This document shows positions 17,887 to 26,242 of a stretch of 64,000 bases of DNA, one piece after another (the stretch's first letter is position 1; every line of letters begins with the position of its first letter). Origin of the DNA: RH-AL1 sp964244495 (GTDB taxonomy: Bacteria > Pseudomonadota > Alphaproteobacteria > Rhizobiales > Beijerinckiaceae). The notes under the pieces are model-generated. The model did no database searches and was not told where the DNA came from. It saw nothing but the letters and a program-made list of their open reading frames with translations. The DNA lies in contig CAXTIU010000001.1 in NCBI GenBank assembly GCA_964244495.1, positions 310,001 to 374,000 on the forward strand. The letters run 5' to 3'. Both the position numbers and the translations under genes were made by a program.

Positions 17887-19428
17887 ATGACGGATACGGG
17901 ACACGTGGATAACAAAGAACAGTCGGCCGAGCGACCAACCGTGGTCTGGTTCCGCAACGACCTCCGGATGACCGACCAGCCGGCGCTCCACGCCGCCCTG
18001 GAGCGGGGCCGGCCCGTGCTCTGCATCTTCATCCTGGAAAGCGACAACGGCCTACGCCCGCTGGGCGCCGCATCGCGCTGGTGGTTGCACCATTCCCTCG
18101 ACAGGCTGGGCGCCGACCTCGCGAAAGCGGGCGCGTCGCTCACCCTCTACGCCGGCGCCGCCTCGACCATCGTGCCGGCCATCGTGGAGGCGGCCGACGC
18201 CGGTGCCCTGTTCTTCACGCGACGCTACGGCGGCTCCTCCACCGCGCTCGACGAGGCGATCAGGGCCGAGGTGGCGTCGGGCTGCTGCGCGGTCGAAACC
18301 TTCAACGGTCGGCTGCTGCACGAGCCCTGGGACATCAAGACCAAGGCGGGAGGGAACTACGGCGTCTACACGCCCTACTGGAAGGCGGCGATGGCGCTGG
18401 GCCGACCGGGCGAGCCGTTGCCGAGGCCGCGCCACCTGCGTGGCGCGCCGGCCCCGTCGTCCGGACCGCGGCCGGTGGCGCTGGCCGACCTCGGGCTGCT
18501 GCCGGCAAAGGTCAACTGGGCGGCCGGCTGGGACGAGAACTGGACGCCGGGCGAGGGTGGGGCCGCGGAGCGGCTCGCCGCCTTCCTGAAGGACGGCCTC
18601 ATCGACTATCCGGCCGAGCGCGACAGGCTCGCGTCCTGGGGCACGTCCCGGCTTTCGCCGCACCTGCGCTTCGGCGAGATCTCGCCACGCCAAATCCACG
18701 CCGCCGTCGAGGCGACGCGAGCGAAGGCTCATGGAACGAAGGCTCATGGAACGAAGGCTGGCGGCAAGGTCGTCGACGAGGCCGCCGGCAAGTACCTCGC
18801 CGAGATCGGCTGGCGCGAGTTCGACTACCAGGTGCTGCATTATCATCCCGATATCGCCACCAAGAACCTGAACGCGAAGTTCGACCGGCTGCCCTGGGCG
18901 GACGTGCCGAAGGCGCAGCTCGTCGCCTGGAAGAAGGGACGGACCGGCTTCCCGGTGGTCGACGCGGGGATGCGCGAGCTTTGGGCCACCGGCTACATGC
19001 AGAACCGCGTGCGGATGATCACCGCCTCGTTCCTGATCAAGGACATGCTCTGCGACTGGCGGGTCGGCGAACAATGGTTCTGGGACTGCCTGTGCGACGC
19101 CGATCCCGCCAACAACACGATGAACTGGCAGTGGGTGGCCGGCACCGGCGCCGACGCCTCGCCGTTCTTCCGCATCTTCAATCCCGTGACGCAGGGCGAG
19201 CGCTACGACCCCGGCGGCGACTACATCCGGCGCCACGTCCCCGAACTGGCCAAGCTGAAGGGCAAGGCCATCCACGCGCCCTGGCTGGCGGACGAGGCCG
19301 AGCTTCGGGCCGCCGGCGTGGAACTCGGCCGCACCTACCCACAGCCGATGCTCGACCACGGCGAGAGCCGGCAGCGCGCGCTCGAAGCCTACCGCAAGGT
19401 CAGGACGCAAGACCCTGACGATGCGTGA
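17887..19428 (+). CDS. phrB: Deoxyribodipyrimidine photolyase
   Basis: Blue-light-driven repair of cyclobutane pyrimidine dimers using FAD. The 513-residue protein has the N-terminal antenna domain (TVVWFRNDLRMTDQPAL near residue 20) and a C-terminal FAD domain with TSRLSPHLRFGEISPRQ, GYMQNRVRMITASFLIKD and WQWVAGTGADASPFFRIFNP, all typical of class I photolyases. A tandem KAHGT-KAHGT duplication (15-nt repeat at 18724-18753) sits in a linker. It converges on the RluC-type gene with 6 bases between the stops. The class is firm; CPD rather than 6-4 specificity is inferred. Confidence 0.93.
   Translation: MTDTGHVDNKEQSAERPTVVWFRNDLRMTDQPALHAALERGRPVLCIFILESDNGLRPLGAASRWWLHHSLDRLGADLAKAGASLTLYAGAASTIVPAIVEAADAGALFFTRRYGGSSTALDEAIRAEVASGCCAVETFNGRLLHEPWDIKTKAGGNYGVYTPYWKAAMALGRPGEPLPRPRHLRGAPAPSSGPRPVALADLGLLPAKVNWAAGWDENWTPGEGGAAERLAAFLKDGLIDYPAERDRLASWGTSRLSPHLRFGEISPRQIHAAVEATRAKAHGTKAHGTKAGGKVVDEAAGKYLAEIGWREFDYQVLHYHPDIATKNLNAKFDRLPWADVPKAQLVAWKKGRTGFPVVDAGMRELWATGYMQNRVRMITASFLIKDMLCDWRVGEQWFWDCLCDADPANNTMNWQWVAGTGADASPFFRIFNPVTQGERYDPGGDYIRRHVPELAKLKGKAIHAPWLADEAELRAAGVELGRTYPQPMLDHGESRQRALEAYRKVRTQDPDDA
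18724..18753 (+). repeat. 15-nt tandem duplication in phrB
   Basis: Two perfect copies of AAGGCTCATGGAACG followed by the first six bases of a third copy. It encodes KAHGT twice in a surface linker of the photolyase and keeps the frame. It is probably a replication-slippage product. Confidence 0.85.
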
Positions 19429-19434
19429 AGAATG

Positions 19435-20511
19435 CTATTCCGGCGCGTCCTCGATCGGGTCGTAGGCGGTCGCGTCGAAGCCGAGCAGGTCGAAGCTCGC
19501 CTTCATGTGCGGCGGCAGCGGCGCGGTGACGTCGATGGTGCCGCCGCGCGGGTTCGGCAGCACGAGGCGGCGCGCGAGGAGGTGCAGCTTGCGCTCGATG
19601 CCGTCCGGCACTTGGCGGAGCGGATCGGTGCGGCGCGGGTCGTCCTTCGGCATCGCGCCGTACTTGGGGTCGCCGATGATGGGGTGGCCGATCGCCTCCG
19701 CGTGGGCGCGCAGCTGGTGGGTGCGGCCGGTGATCGGCTTCATCGACAGCCAGGCGAGCCGGTCGTGCACCTTCTCCACGGTGGCGTAATAGGTGACGGA
19801 GTGCTGCGCGTCCTCCTCGCCGTGCTTGGCCACCCGCATCTTCTCGCGGGCGGCCATCCTTTCGCGCGCGGCTTGGTCGACGCCCTCGCTCCTACGCCCG
19901 CGCGCCTCGCCCATGCCGTCCCCTTTGGCGAGGTACAGCGAGATGCGGCCCTGCGCCGGCTTCGGCTGCCCCTCGACGAGCGCCCAGTACGTTTTCCGCG
20001 CTTGACGCGAGCGGAACGCCTCGCCGAGATCGGACGCCATCTTGCGGGTGCGCGCGACCAGCAGCACGCCGGACGTGTCGCGGTCGAGGCGGTGAACCAG
20101 CGAGGGACGGTCGCCGCGCTCGTTGGGGAGCGACGCCAGCATGCCGTCGACGTGGTGCCTGGTGCCGGACCCGCCCTGCACGGCGAGGCCGAACGGCTTG
20201 TTGAGCACGAGGATATCGCGATCCTCATGAAGGATCATGGCGCGCAACGCGCGCGCGTCCCCCTCGTCGAGGCGAGGCCCCTCGCCGGCCGGCTCGGACC
20301 GCGCCCCCAGGTTCAGCGGCGGCACGCGCACGCTCTGCCCCGCCTCCAGCCGCGTCGCCGTCTTGACGCGGGCGCCGTCGACGCGGACCTGCCCGGTGCG
20401 GACGATCTTGTTGAGATGCGACAGCGAGAGCGTGGGCACCCGCCGCTTGAACCAGCGGTCGAGGCGCATGCCCGACTCGTCGTCGGTGACCGCCAAGGTT
20501 TCCGCGTTCAA
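19435..20511 (-). CDS. RluC/RluD-family 23S rRNA pseudouridine synthase
   Basis: Converts specific uridines of large-subunit rRNA to pseudouridine. The 358-residue protein has an N-terminal S4 RNA-binding domain (about residues 15-75), then the catalytic motif HRLDRDTSGVLL with the essential Asp, and later GRTHQLRAHAEAIGHPIIGD. A polar insertion (about residues 200-235, EARGRRSEGVDQAAREKM-like) interrupts the catalytic domain. The motifs fit the RluC/RluD group; which uridines it modifies cannot be told. It follows NDUFA12 on the same strand. Confidence 0.9.
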   Translation of the reverse strand: MNAETLAVTDDESGMRLDRWFKRRVPTLSLSHLNKIVRTGQVRVDGARVKTATRLEAGQSVRVPPLNLGARSEPAGEGPRLDEGDARALRAMILHEDRDILVLNKPFGLAVQGGSGTRHHVDGMLASLPNERGDRPSLVHRLDRDTSGVLLVARTRKMASDLGEAFRSRQARKTYWALVEGQPKPAQGRISLYLAKGDGMGEARGRRSEGVDQAARERMAAREKMRVAKHGEEDAQHSVTYYATVEKVHDRLAWLSMKPITGRTHQLRAHAEAIGHPIIGDPKYGAMPKDDPRRTDPLRQVPDGIERKLHLLARRLVLPNPRGGTIDVTAPLPPHMKASFDLLGFDATAYDPIEDAPE

Positions 20512-20542
20512 GACCGCCCTCCCCTCCGCCCGGTGGCCTGGC

Positions 20543-20962
20543 TCACCCTTCCGGCGACCAGGCCTCGTAGTCGCCGGTGGCCGGCGGCCGGGCGTTCTCG
20601 CGCAGCGTCGAGCCCGGCGGGCGCCACGCTTCCGGCGTGCCGGTCATGTTGGGACGATGCGGCCGCTGCCATTCCTTGGGCTGATAATCCTCGTCCGACG
20701 GCGCGATATCGGTCGTGTGATGGAGCCAGCCGTACCAGCCAGGCGGCACGGTGGACGCCTCGGAATAGCCGTTGTAGATCACCCAGCGACGCACGAACCC
20801 CAGGGCCGGATCGATCTTGGCGCCGATCGTGCGGTAGTAAACGTTGCCGAACTGATCGGTGCCGACGACCTCGCCGCGACGCCAGGTGAAGAACGCCGTG
20901 TTCACGGTCCGGCCGTTCCACCAGGTGAAGACGTGGGCCAGTCTGGCGACGAACGAGGGCAA
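20543..20962 (-). CDS. NDUFA12-family complex I accessory subunit
   Basis: NDUFA12 (B17.2) is an accessory subunit of complex I shared by mitochondria and alphaproteobacteria. The 139-residue protein has the signature VFTWWNGRTVNTAFFTWR, FGNVYYR, RRWVIYNGY and, near the C terminus, PGWYGWLHHTTDIAPS and PHRPNMTGTPEAWRPPGS. No ATG fits; a TTG with AAGGA 7 bases upstream gives the family length. It lies 3.6 kb upstream of the nuo operon on the same strand but is separated from it by photolyase and other genes. Association with complex I is known for the family and inferred here. Confidence 0.92.
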   Translation of the reverse strand: MPSFVARLAHVFTWWNGRTVNTAFFTWRRGEVVGTDQFGNVYYRTIGAKIDPALGFVRRWVIYNGYSEASTVPPGWYGWLHHTTDIAPSDEDYQPKEWQRPHRPNMTGTPEAWRPPGSTLRENARPPATGDYEAWSPEG

Positions 20963-21217
20963 GGCTTGTTCCTTTGCAGTACCGGGGCCCGGCGCTCGCG
21001 GGGCGCCGGCCGGCGCGCATGATATGGCGATCTCGATCGGACCTGTCCACCTCGCATCGACCGCCGGCAGCTCGGCCCGCCCGACGCGGGGCAGCTTCGC
21101 GCTGCGCGCCACGCTGCCGGCGCGAGCGCGGTATAGGGTGGAAAAGGGATCGAGGACGAGAGGACCCACGATGATGCCGAGTTCCATCCGTCTCGCGACT
21201 GTCGAGGGCGGGCACCG

Positions 21218-21643
21218 ATGATCCCCGCGCTCGCCGGCCTCCTCGCGTGCCAGCTCGCCGGCGAAATCATGGTGCGGGCCTTGATGTTGCCCTTGCCCGG
21301 CCCGGTCGCTGGCCTGGGCCTGCTGTTCGCCTACCTGCTCTGGCGCGGGCGAACCAGACCCGACCCGATCGCGGCGATCCCGCCGGATCTCGGACACGTC
21401 TGCGACGCGCTCCTCAGGAACCTGGCTCTGCTGTTCATCCCCGCCGCCGTGGGAGTGGTCCAGTACCTCGACCTGCTGCGCCGCTACGCCGGCCCGATCG
21501 CGCTGACGATCGCCGTCTCGACCTTGCTGACGTTGGTCGTCACGGCGGCGACCTTCCGGCTGGTGTCCCGGCTCCACGCCTTCCGCCATCGCCCGCTGCT
21601 CCGCGACATCGAGGCGGCGGTCGATCCGGAGCACCGTCCGTGA
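21218..21643 (+). CDS. lrgA: CidA/LrgA-family holin-like membrane protein
   Basis: A 141-residue inner-membrane protein with about four helices, PLPGPVAGLGLLFAYLLW near residue 26 being the family hallmark. LrgA/CidA proteins are holin-like and work with LrgB/CidB; in several bacteria they influence murein hydrolase activity or export of small organic acids. The stop overlaps the GTG start of lrgB by four bases (GTGA), so the two are translationally coupled. The cellular role here is not shown by the sequence. Confidence 0.9.
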   Translation: MIPALAGLLACQLAGEIMVRALMLPLPGPVAGLGLLFAYLLWRGRTRPDPIAAIPPDLGHVCDALLRNLALLFIPAAVGVVQYLDLLRRYAGPIALTIAVSTLLTLVVTAATFRLVSRLHAFRHRPLLRDIEAAVDPEHRP

Positions 21644-22398
21644 CGGCCTTTCCGACCATGATGGTCCTTCCCGCGCGCGCCGGCGAGATCTGGGTCTACC
21701 TGTCCGCCGATCCCCTGTTCTGGTTGACCGCGGTGCTCGTCGTCTACGCCGGCGCCGACCGGATCGCCGACGCCTGCCATCGTCATCCGCTCGCCAACAC
21801 GGTGGCGATCTCCTCGGCGATCCTGGCGAGCCTGCTGCTCGTCACCCACACCGCCTACCAGACCTTCTTCGAGGGCGCGCAATTCGTGCATTTCCTGCTC
21901 GGGCCGGCCACCGTCGCGCTCGCCATCCCGCTCTACCGCAACATCGGGCGGGTTCGCGCGACGCTGGTGCCGATGGGCTGCGCGCTGGTGGTCGGGTCGG
22001 TCACGGCGATCGCCTCGGCCGTGATCCTCGGCGGCCTGCTCGGGCTCCCGGTCGCGGTGCTGGCCTCGCTCGGTCCCAAGTCGGTGACGACGCCGATCGC
22101 CATGAGCCTCGCGAAGGCCTACGGTGGCCTCCCTGCCCTCACCGCCGTGTTCGTGATCATCACCGGCGTGTTCGGCGCCATCGTGGTGACGCCGCTGATG
22201 AACGCGCTCCGCATCCGCGACTTCGCCGCGAGGGGCTTCGCGGCGGGCCTCGCCGCGCACGGCATCGGCACCGCGCGGGCGTTCCAGGTCGACCCGCTCG
22301 CCGGGGCCTTCGCCGGCATCGCGCTGGGCGTGAACGGCGCCGTCACAGCGATCATGACGCCGCTGATCCTCCCGCCGCTGCTCCGCTTGTTCAGCTAG
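21640..22398 (+). CDS. lrgB: LrgB-family membrane protein
   Basis: The partner of LrgA, about 252 residues with multiple membrane helices. Characteristic segments are FLLGPATVALAIPLYRN, LASLGPKSVTTPIAMSLA and AHGIGTARAFQ, followed by MTPLILPPLL. The GTG start overlaps the lrgA stop and has GGAG about 9 bases upstream; an ATG six codons later is an alternative. The frame is open far upstream through lrgA but that part is shadow. A short imperfect hairpin lies just after the stop. Confidence 0.91.
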   Translation: MTAFPTMMVLPARAGEIWVYLSADPLFWLTAVLVVYAGADRIADACHRHPLANTVAISSAILASLLLVTHTAYQTFFEGAQFVHFLLGPATVALAIPLYRNIGRVRATLVPMGCALVVGSVTAIASAVILGGLLGLPVAVLASLGPKSVTTPIAMSLAKAYGGLPALTAVFVIITGVFGAIVVTPLMNALRIRDFAARGFAAGLAAHGIGTARAFQVDPLAGAFAGIALGVNGAVTAIMTPLILPPLLRLFS

Positions 22399-22402
22399 GC
22401 AT

Positions 22403-22427
22403 CGGACCGCCTCGCCGACGGCGTCCG
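22403..22427 (+). terminator. Candidate hairpin terminator of lrgAB
   Basis: CGGA(C)CGCC at 22403-22411 pairs with GGCGTCCG at 22420-22427 (one bulged C) around an 8-base loop, starting 4 bases after the lrgB stop. No T-run follows, so termination efficiency is uncertain. Confidence 0.4.
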
Positions 22428-22544
22428 ACACCGCCGTCTCCTCCCCGACGCACCGGCGTGTCCGGGCACGACGCACGTGCCGGTCCGACGCTCGCGGGCC
22501 TCGGTTCGCCCCACCGACCCCGCCGTGAGTTTTATCCCCGCACA

Positions 22545-22577
22545 CACATTCTTGCGTCAGCTGCGTCATGCGTCAGG
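22545..22577. repeat. 33-bp dispersed element, copy 1
   Basis: A 33-base sequence found again at 31726-31758 with one mismatch. It contains three direct heptamers TGCGTCA at 22553-22559, 22562-22568 and 22569-22575, spaced 9 and 7 bases. Both copies lie in intergenic DNA downstream of a plus-strand gene (lrgB here, rnd there). It is not palindromic overall. The function is unknown. Confidence 0.75.
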
Positions 22578-22743
22578 AGCCGATCCGACCGGCGCCGACC
22601 AGGGCAACGCGGTAACGATACCTTACGACGGATACGTCACGGCCGCAAGGCCGCGGCCCTGTCGGCCCCGCACCTGGACCGTCCGGCGTCCACAACGCGA
22701 CCCGATGCCGTGGCTGGAAGCCAACCTCGGCGACTCGCGCCCA

Positions 22744-23871
22744 TCACGCGGTCGTCGTCGCGGCGAGTGCCAGGATCACCTCGCGGAGCGCGTCGCCGGT
22801 GGGAACGCCGCTCGCCTTGGCCTCGCCGAACAGCGCGAGCTGCCGATCGGCCGAACTGCCGTCGCGCACGATGTCGCGGGTTGCGGCGACCTCCGCCTCG
22901 CAGCCGAGCGCGGCCGCGTCCTCGGCCACGGCGGCGAGCAGGCGCTCCAAGCCGTCGGCCACGCTCACCGGCGTCCCGCCGGCGGCGTCGACGAACCGGG
23001 CGCCGGTGCCGTGTCGCTGCGCCTGCCAGATGTTCTCCGCGCAGACCGCGCGCTCGATCGGGCCGAAGCCGGCGTTGAGGTCGGGTCGGCGGACCACGCA
23101 GCGCACCAGGGCGCGGTACAGGGAGGCGATCGCCACGGCATCACCGAGGCGGGTGCAGCTGTCGGCGATGCGCAACTCGATCGTCGGGTAATGGACCGAG
23201 GGTCGGATCAGCCACCAGATGAAGCTCGCGTCCTTCACCACTCGCGCGGCGACGAGCCGATCGACGAGCGAGCGGTACTGCGCGTCGTCGGCGAAGATCT
23301 CGGGCAATCCCATGCGCGGCCATTCGGAGAAGGCGGCGAGCCTGAAGCCGTGCAGACCGCTGGCGCGCCCCTGCCAGAACGGTGAGGACGTGGACAGGGC
23401 GAGGAAGACCGGCAGGGCGGGCATGAGACGGTTCATCACCGCGATGCGCGCGTCGGGGTCCGGCACCTCGACGTGGACGTGCATGGCGCAGCACATCGAG
23501 CGCTGGCTGATGATCCCGAACTCGGTCTTCAAGGCCTCGTAGCGATCTTCCTCCGTGGTCGCCTGCTCGCTCGTCAGGCCCAGGGGATGGCTGCCGGCGG
23601 CGAACAAGGTCAAGCCATGGTCGCCGGCGAGCGCGGCGAGGTCGCGCCGCAGCCCTCGCAGGCTCCGCGAGGCGGCGGCCGCGTCCGTGCCGGGCTTGGT
23701 GGACACCTCCACCTGGCCCTTCAGCAACTCGTGGGCGGCGGGCTCGACCGCCTCGGCCGCTGCCGCGTGGAAGCGGTCGGCCACCTCGCCGGACGGCGAG
23801 CGGCCGGTCCGTCCGTCGGCCAGGAAGTATTCCTCCTCGATGCCGAACCTGTAGTCGTGGTCCACGGGCAT
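22744..23871 (-). CDS. Carboxylate-amine ligase, GCS2/YbdK family
   Basis: ATP-grasp-like glutamate-cysteine ligase type 2 family; E. coli YbdK has weak gamma-glutamylcysteine synthetase activity, and other members couple different carboxylates and amines. The 375-residue protein starts MPVDHDYRFGIEEEYFL, whose GIEEEYFL is the family signature. RSMCCAMHVHVEVPDPDAR and HYPTIELRIADSCTRLGD carry the conserved His, Glu and Arg residues. An ATG seven codons upstream (MARRFRS) is possible, as the AGGAG before the chosen ATG lies very close. The physiological substrate is unknown. Confidence 0.88.
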   Translation of the reverse strand: MPVDHDYRFGIEEEYFLADGRTGRSPSGEVADRFHAAAAEAVEPAAHELLKGQVEVSTKPGTDAAAASRSLRGLRRDLAALAGDHGLTLFAAGSHPLGLTSEQATTEEDRYEALKTEFGIISQRSMCCAMHVHVEVPDPDARIAVMNRLMPALPVFLALSTSSPFWQGRASGLHGFRLAAFSEWPRMGLPEIFADDAQYRSLVDRLVAARVVKDASFIWWLIRPSVHYPTIELRIADSCTRLGDAVAIASLYRALVRCVVRRPDLNAGFGPIERAVCAENIWQAQRHGTGARFVDAAGGTPVSVADGLERLLAAVAEDAAALGCEAEVAATRDIVRDGSSADRQLALFGEAKASGVPTGDALREVILALAATTTA

Positions 23872-24147
23872 GCTCCTGAAGCGACGCGCCATCGGCGTCG
23901 CGCCCAACGTCCGCCGCTTCGCGCCCGGACGCAAGCGCGACGGCGGCCGCGATCTGCCACCGCGTGTTCGGGAACGGCACGAGGGGGAAGGCGGCCTCGA
24001 CGCGGCGCCCCGCGCCACGGCTCGGCCGGCGGTCGCGATCCTCGTGGAGGGAACCGGCTCCACCCTTGCCATCGGCAAATCGCTCGGGCATACCAGCGGG
24101 GGTAGCAAGAAAGGCGGCACCTTGAATGCGTCGCTTTCGCGCTCTAC

Positions 24148-24241
24148 GGAGACGTGGCCGAGAGGCTGAAGGCGGCGGTTTGCTAAACCGTTATAGGGTT
24201 GTAAAGCCCTATCGAGGGTTCGAATCCCTCCGTCTCCGCCA
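24148..24241 (+). tRNA. tRNA-Ser (anticodon GCU)
   Basis: A class II tRNA with acceptor GGAGACG pairing with CGTCTCC, discriminator G and an encoded CCA at 24239-24241. The anticodon stem CGGT/ACCG encloses the loop TTGCTAA with anticodon GCT at 24182-24184, reading AGC/AGU. A long variable arm (ATAGGGTTGTAAAGCCCTAT) pairs as expected for tRNA-Ser, and the T loop is TTCGAAT. Confidence 0.97.
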
Positions 24242-24300
24242 ACCCGGATCGAACATGGTTGGACAAGCCGAGGCGATGGCGCGTCATGCGGAGTAAATCG

Positions 24301-24876
24301 ATGTTTCAGGCCATTCGGTCTCGCCGTCCGACGACGCTGGATCGGCGCGTCGCGGCTGCAGCCATCATCGGCTTCGCCGGGCTGACCGGTGTCGCGCATG
24401 CCGCCGCGATCCCGCCGGAAGGCATCTGGTACGACAAGGACCAGAGCGCGATCATCAAGATGCACTCATGCGCTCAGCTGACCAGCGCGTTTTGCGGCAC
24501 CATCGTGTGGCTCAAGGACCCGACCGAGGCCGATGGGAGCCCCAAGCTCGACACCTTGAACAAGGATCCGGCCAGGAAGGGCAAGCCCATCCTCGGCTCG
24601 GAGATCTTCACCAAGATGGTCGAGGACAGCGATCATTGGAAGGGCAAGGTCTACAACGCCGACGATGGCAAGACCTACGACGTGACCTTCACCGTGAAGA
24701 CGGAGAACAGCCCCAACGACGTCGCCGACATCCGTGGCTGCCTCCTCGGCTTCCTGTGCCGCACCGAGCAGTTCAAGCGCGCGGCGCAGGTGCCGGGCGG
24801 CGACCCGACGGAGGCGGCCGACGCGTCATCGGCCAAGAAGAAGCAGCGGGCCAAGAAGGAGACGGCTCACCAGTAG
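24301..24876 (+). CDS. Exported DUF2147-type protein
   Basis: About 191 residues. The N terminus has a basic stretch and hydrophobic core (AAAAIIGFAGLTGVAHA) that looks like a signal peptide cleaved after AHA. The mature part starts IPPEGIWYDKDQSAIIKM, and contains CGTIVWLKDPTEADG, DTLNKDPARKGKPILGSEIF and WKGKVYNADDGKTYDV, the layout of DUF2147 proteins, beta-rich and of unknown biochemical role. A Lys-rich tail (SAKKKQRAKKET) follows. I chose the ATG with GGAG 7 bases upstream; upstream in-frame starts exist. Confidence 0.8.
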   Translation: MFQAIRSRRPTTLDRRVAAAAIIGFAGLTGVAHAAAIPPEGIWYDKDQSAIIKMHSCAQLTSAFCGTIVWLKDPTEADGSPKLDTLNKDPARKGKPILGSEIFTKMVEDSDHWKGKVYNADDGKTYDVTFTVKTENSPNDVADIRGCLLGFLCRTEQFKRAAQVPGGDPTEAADASSAKKKQRAKKETAHQ

Positions 24877-24903
24877 GAGCGGCCCCTGCTTCGTTTCCCG
24901 TGC

Positions 24904-25326
24904 ATGGCATCCTCAACCATGAACCGGCGGCGATCGTCGGCGGCCGCGACGACCGTCGCGGTCCTCGCCGCGCTCGTGGCCATGACCTGCGGGGACGCGC
25001 ACGCCGATCCCGCCGCCCACAAGGCTCAACGCCGCAGCGTACCGGCGACGGCGTCCCGGTCGGCTCCCGACACCACGGGGGCGATCCCCGCCAAGGCGCC
25101 ATCGCCGCCGCCGCCGGGTGACGACACGCCCCTGCCGCCGCCCTTCACGCTGCCCAAGGCCTCGCGTGCCCGCATGCGCGCCTGCGGCCATCAATGGGAG
25201 TCGATGAAGCAGGTCGGCACGACGGGCGACGACATTTGGCGCGACTTCGCGACACGATGCCTGGCAGGCGCCGAACCGGCCACGAGGATCGAAGGCACGA
25301 TCGAACAGCCGGCCCCGCGACGCTGA
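24904..25326 (+). CDS. Small exported protein of unknown function
   Basis: 140 residues: a signal peptide-like N terminus (TTVAVLAALVAMTCGDAHA), a Pro/Ala-rich middle (KAPSPPPPGDDTPLPPP), and a conserved-looking C-terminal motif MRACGHQWESMKQVGTTGDD followed by IWRDFATRCL with two Cys. Short rhizobial periplasmic proteins with a similar C-terminal Cys-containing motif are familiar, but their function is unknown. An ATG five codons later is equally possible. It follows the DUF2147 gene by 27 bases and may share its transcript. Confidence 0.65.
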   Translation: MASSTMNRRRSSAAATTVAVLAALVAMTCGDAHADPAAHKAQRRSVPATASRSAPDTTGAIPAKAPSPPPPGDDTPLPPPFTLPKASRARMRACGHQWESMKQVGTTGDDIWRDFATRCLAGAEPATRIEGTIEQPAPRR

Positions 25327-25469
25327 GGGCAGTCGCCGGTCGCGTGCGACGCTCGGGGGATCGCGCGTCGAGGAACAACGCGGCCAGCGCCCGGCACGGT
25401 CCGCCGCTTCGCACCATCGATCAGCGCGTCTTGGTCGCGAGATCACCTCGCCGAGCCCGCCGGGACGCG

Positions 25470-25739
25470 TCAGGCTGACGTTTTGGCGACAGCCTTCTTG
25501 GTGGTCTTGGGAGCGGACGCCCCTTTCGATGCGGGCGCCTCCGCGACGGCGGCCTTCGCGCCCGGCTTGCCCGCGCCGGTCTTGGCGGTCGTCTTCGGCG
25601 CGGTCGGCTTGGCAGCGGTCGATTTGGCAGCGGTCGATTTGGCAGCGGTCGATTTGACCGGCGTCGCATTCGGTTCGACTTTCGTCGTCGTCTTCACGTC
25701 GGACGTCGTGGCGGTTTTTTTGGCGGCTACCTTTACCAT
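25470..25739 (-). CDS. Lys/Ala-rich histone H1-like small protein with AKSTA repeats
   Basis: 89 residues, almost only Ala, Lys, Thr, Ser, Val and Pro: MVKVAAKKTATTSDV, then four A-K-(S/P)-T-A type pentapeptides, ending KGASAPKTTKKAVAKTSA. The composition is like bacterial histone H1-type and other nucleoid-associated tails, suggesting nucleic-acid binding, but no folded domain is visible. There is no signal peptide. AGGGA lies 8 bases before the ATG. The pentapeptides come from a 15-nt tandem repeat at 25606-25665. A structural or DNA-binding role is inferred from composition only. Confidence 0.6.
   Translation of the reverse strand: MVKVAAKKTATTSDVKTTTKVEPNATPVKSTAAKSTAAKSTAAKPTAPKTTAKTGAGKPGAKAAVAEAPASKGASAPKTTKKAVAKTSA
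25606..25665 (-). repeat. 15-nt tandem repeat encoding A-K-S-T-x
   Basis: Four units: two identical copies of GATTTGGCAGCGGTC (25621-25650, plus strand) flanked by one diverged copy on each side. It encodes the AKSTA pentapeptide on the minus strand. Compare the same pentapeptide at 39733-39792. Confidence 0.85.
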
Positions 25740-26242
25740 GGCTCCATCCCTCGACTTGCGGCGCGCGGGACGTTTCGCCCGACTGCGGCAAGTAAAGCGT
25801 AGCGCTATTACTTCGACGCGCAAGGGGCTCGGCGCTCGCTCGTCATCGACGGCCGCCCCCTGCTCCGTCATCCGCCAGGGAAAAAACGCCGCCGTCATCG
25901 CGACGATTGTGCGGTCAACGCCATCCATGGTCCACGTCGCTCGAGACGCCAAGTGCCTGGACGCCATGCCAGGAACAAGTGCGCCAACCCTTAAGTTTCG
26001 CTCAAGATGTCGTCCGTAGACCCTTATAATTATTTATCTTTCGCGGCTCGATACTTAGACCGGCATCGCATTCCAAGAGGCGTCGACTCCTCGTCGGGCG
26101 GAAGGGGGATTGGGCCTGGGAGATCGCCTGCGCGTCGGCTCGCGCCCGATCTCCGCCGGACCGGTGCGTGCCGCGAGAAAGATGTGAACAAAGTCGCGCC
26201 GCCCTTCGCGCGGCGTCCGTTCGCGTCGGCGCGTCGCGCACC
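25740..26242. other. Intergenic region with an AT-rich island
   Basis: About 500 bases between the Lys/Ala-rich gene and gatB. The promoter of the Lys/Ala-rich gene should lie at its left end. A conspicuous AT-rich patch at about 26020-26042 (CTTATAATTATTTATCTTT) contains a perfect TATAAT on the plus strand at 26025-26030, but no good -35 and no plus-strand gene follow it. A gatB terminator hairpin lies at the right end. No coding sequence is convincing here. Confidence 0.5.
26187..26215 (-). terminator. Candidate intrinsic terminator of gatB
   Basis: On the minus strand, CGCCGC and GCGGCG (plus positions 26210-26215 and 26197-26202) form a 6-bp GC stem with a 7-base loop, followed by CGACTTTGTT. 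The stem lies 28 bases after the gatB stop and is the nearest thing to a classical intrinsic terminator in this part of the window. Confidence 0.5.

Larger units (their letters stand above)
22399..22743. other. Intergenic stretch holding a dispersed repeat
   Basis: This 345-base region separates the convergent lrgB and carboxylate-amine ligase genes. It holds a candidate hairpin next to lrgB and one copy of the 33-bp TGCGTCA-containing element. Translated frames across it show no family resemblance, and I see no gene. Confidence 0.6.

Noticed and set aside
25483..26019. Plus-strand open frame opposite the Lys/Ala-rich gene
   Set aside because: Its Ala/Val/Asp repeat is simply the complement of the AKSTA repeat, with no ribosome-binding site or family features.
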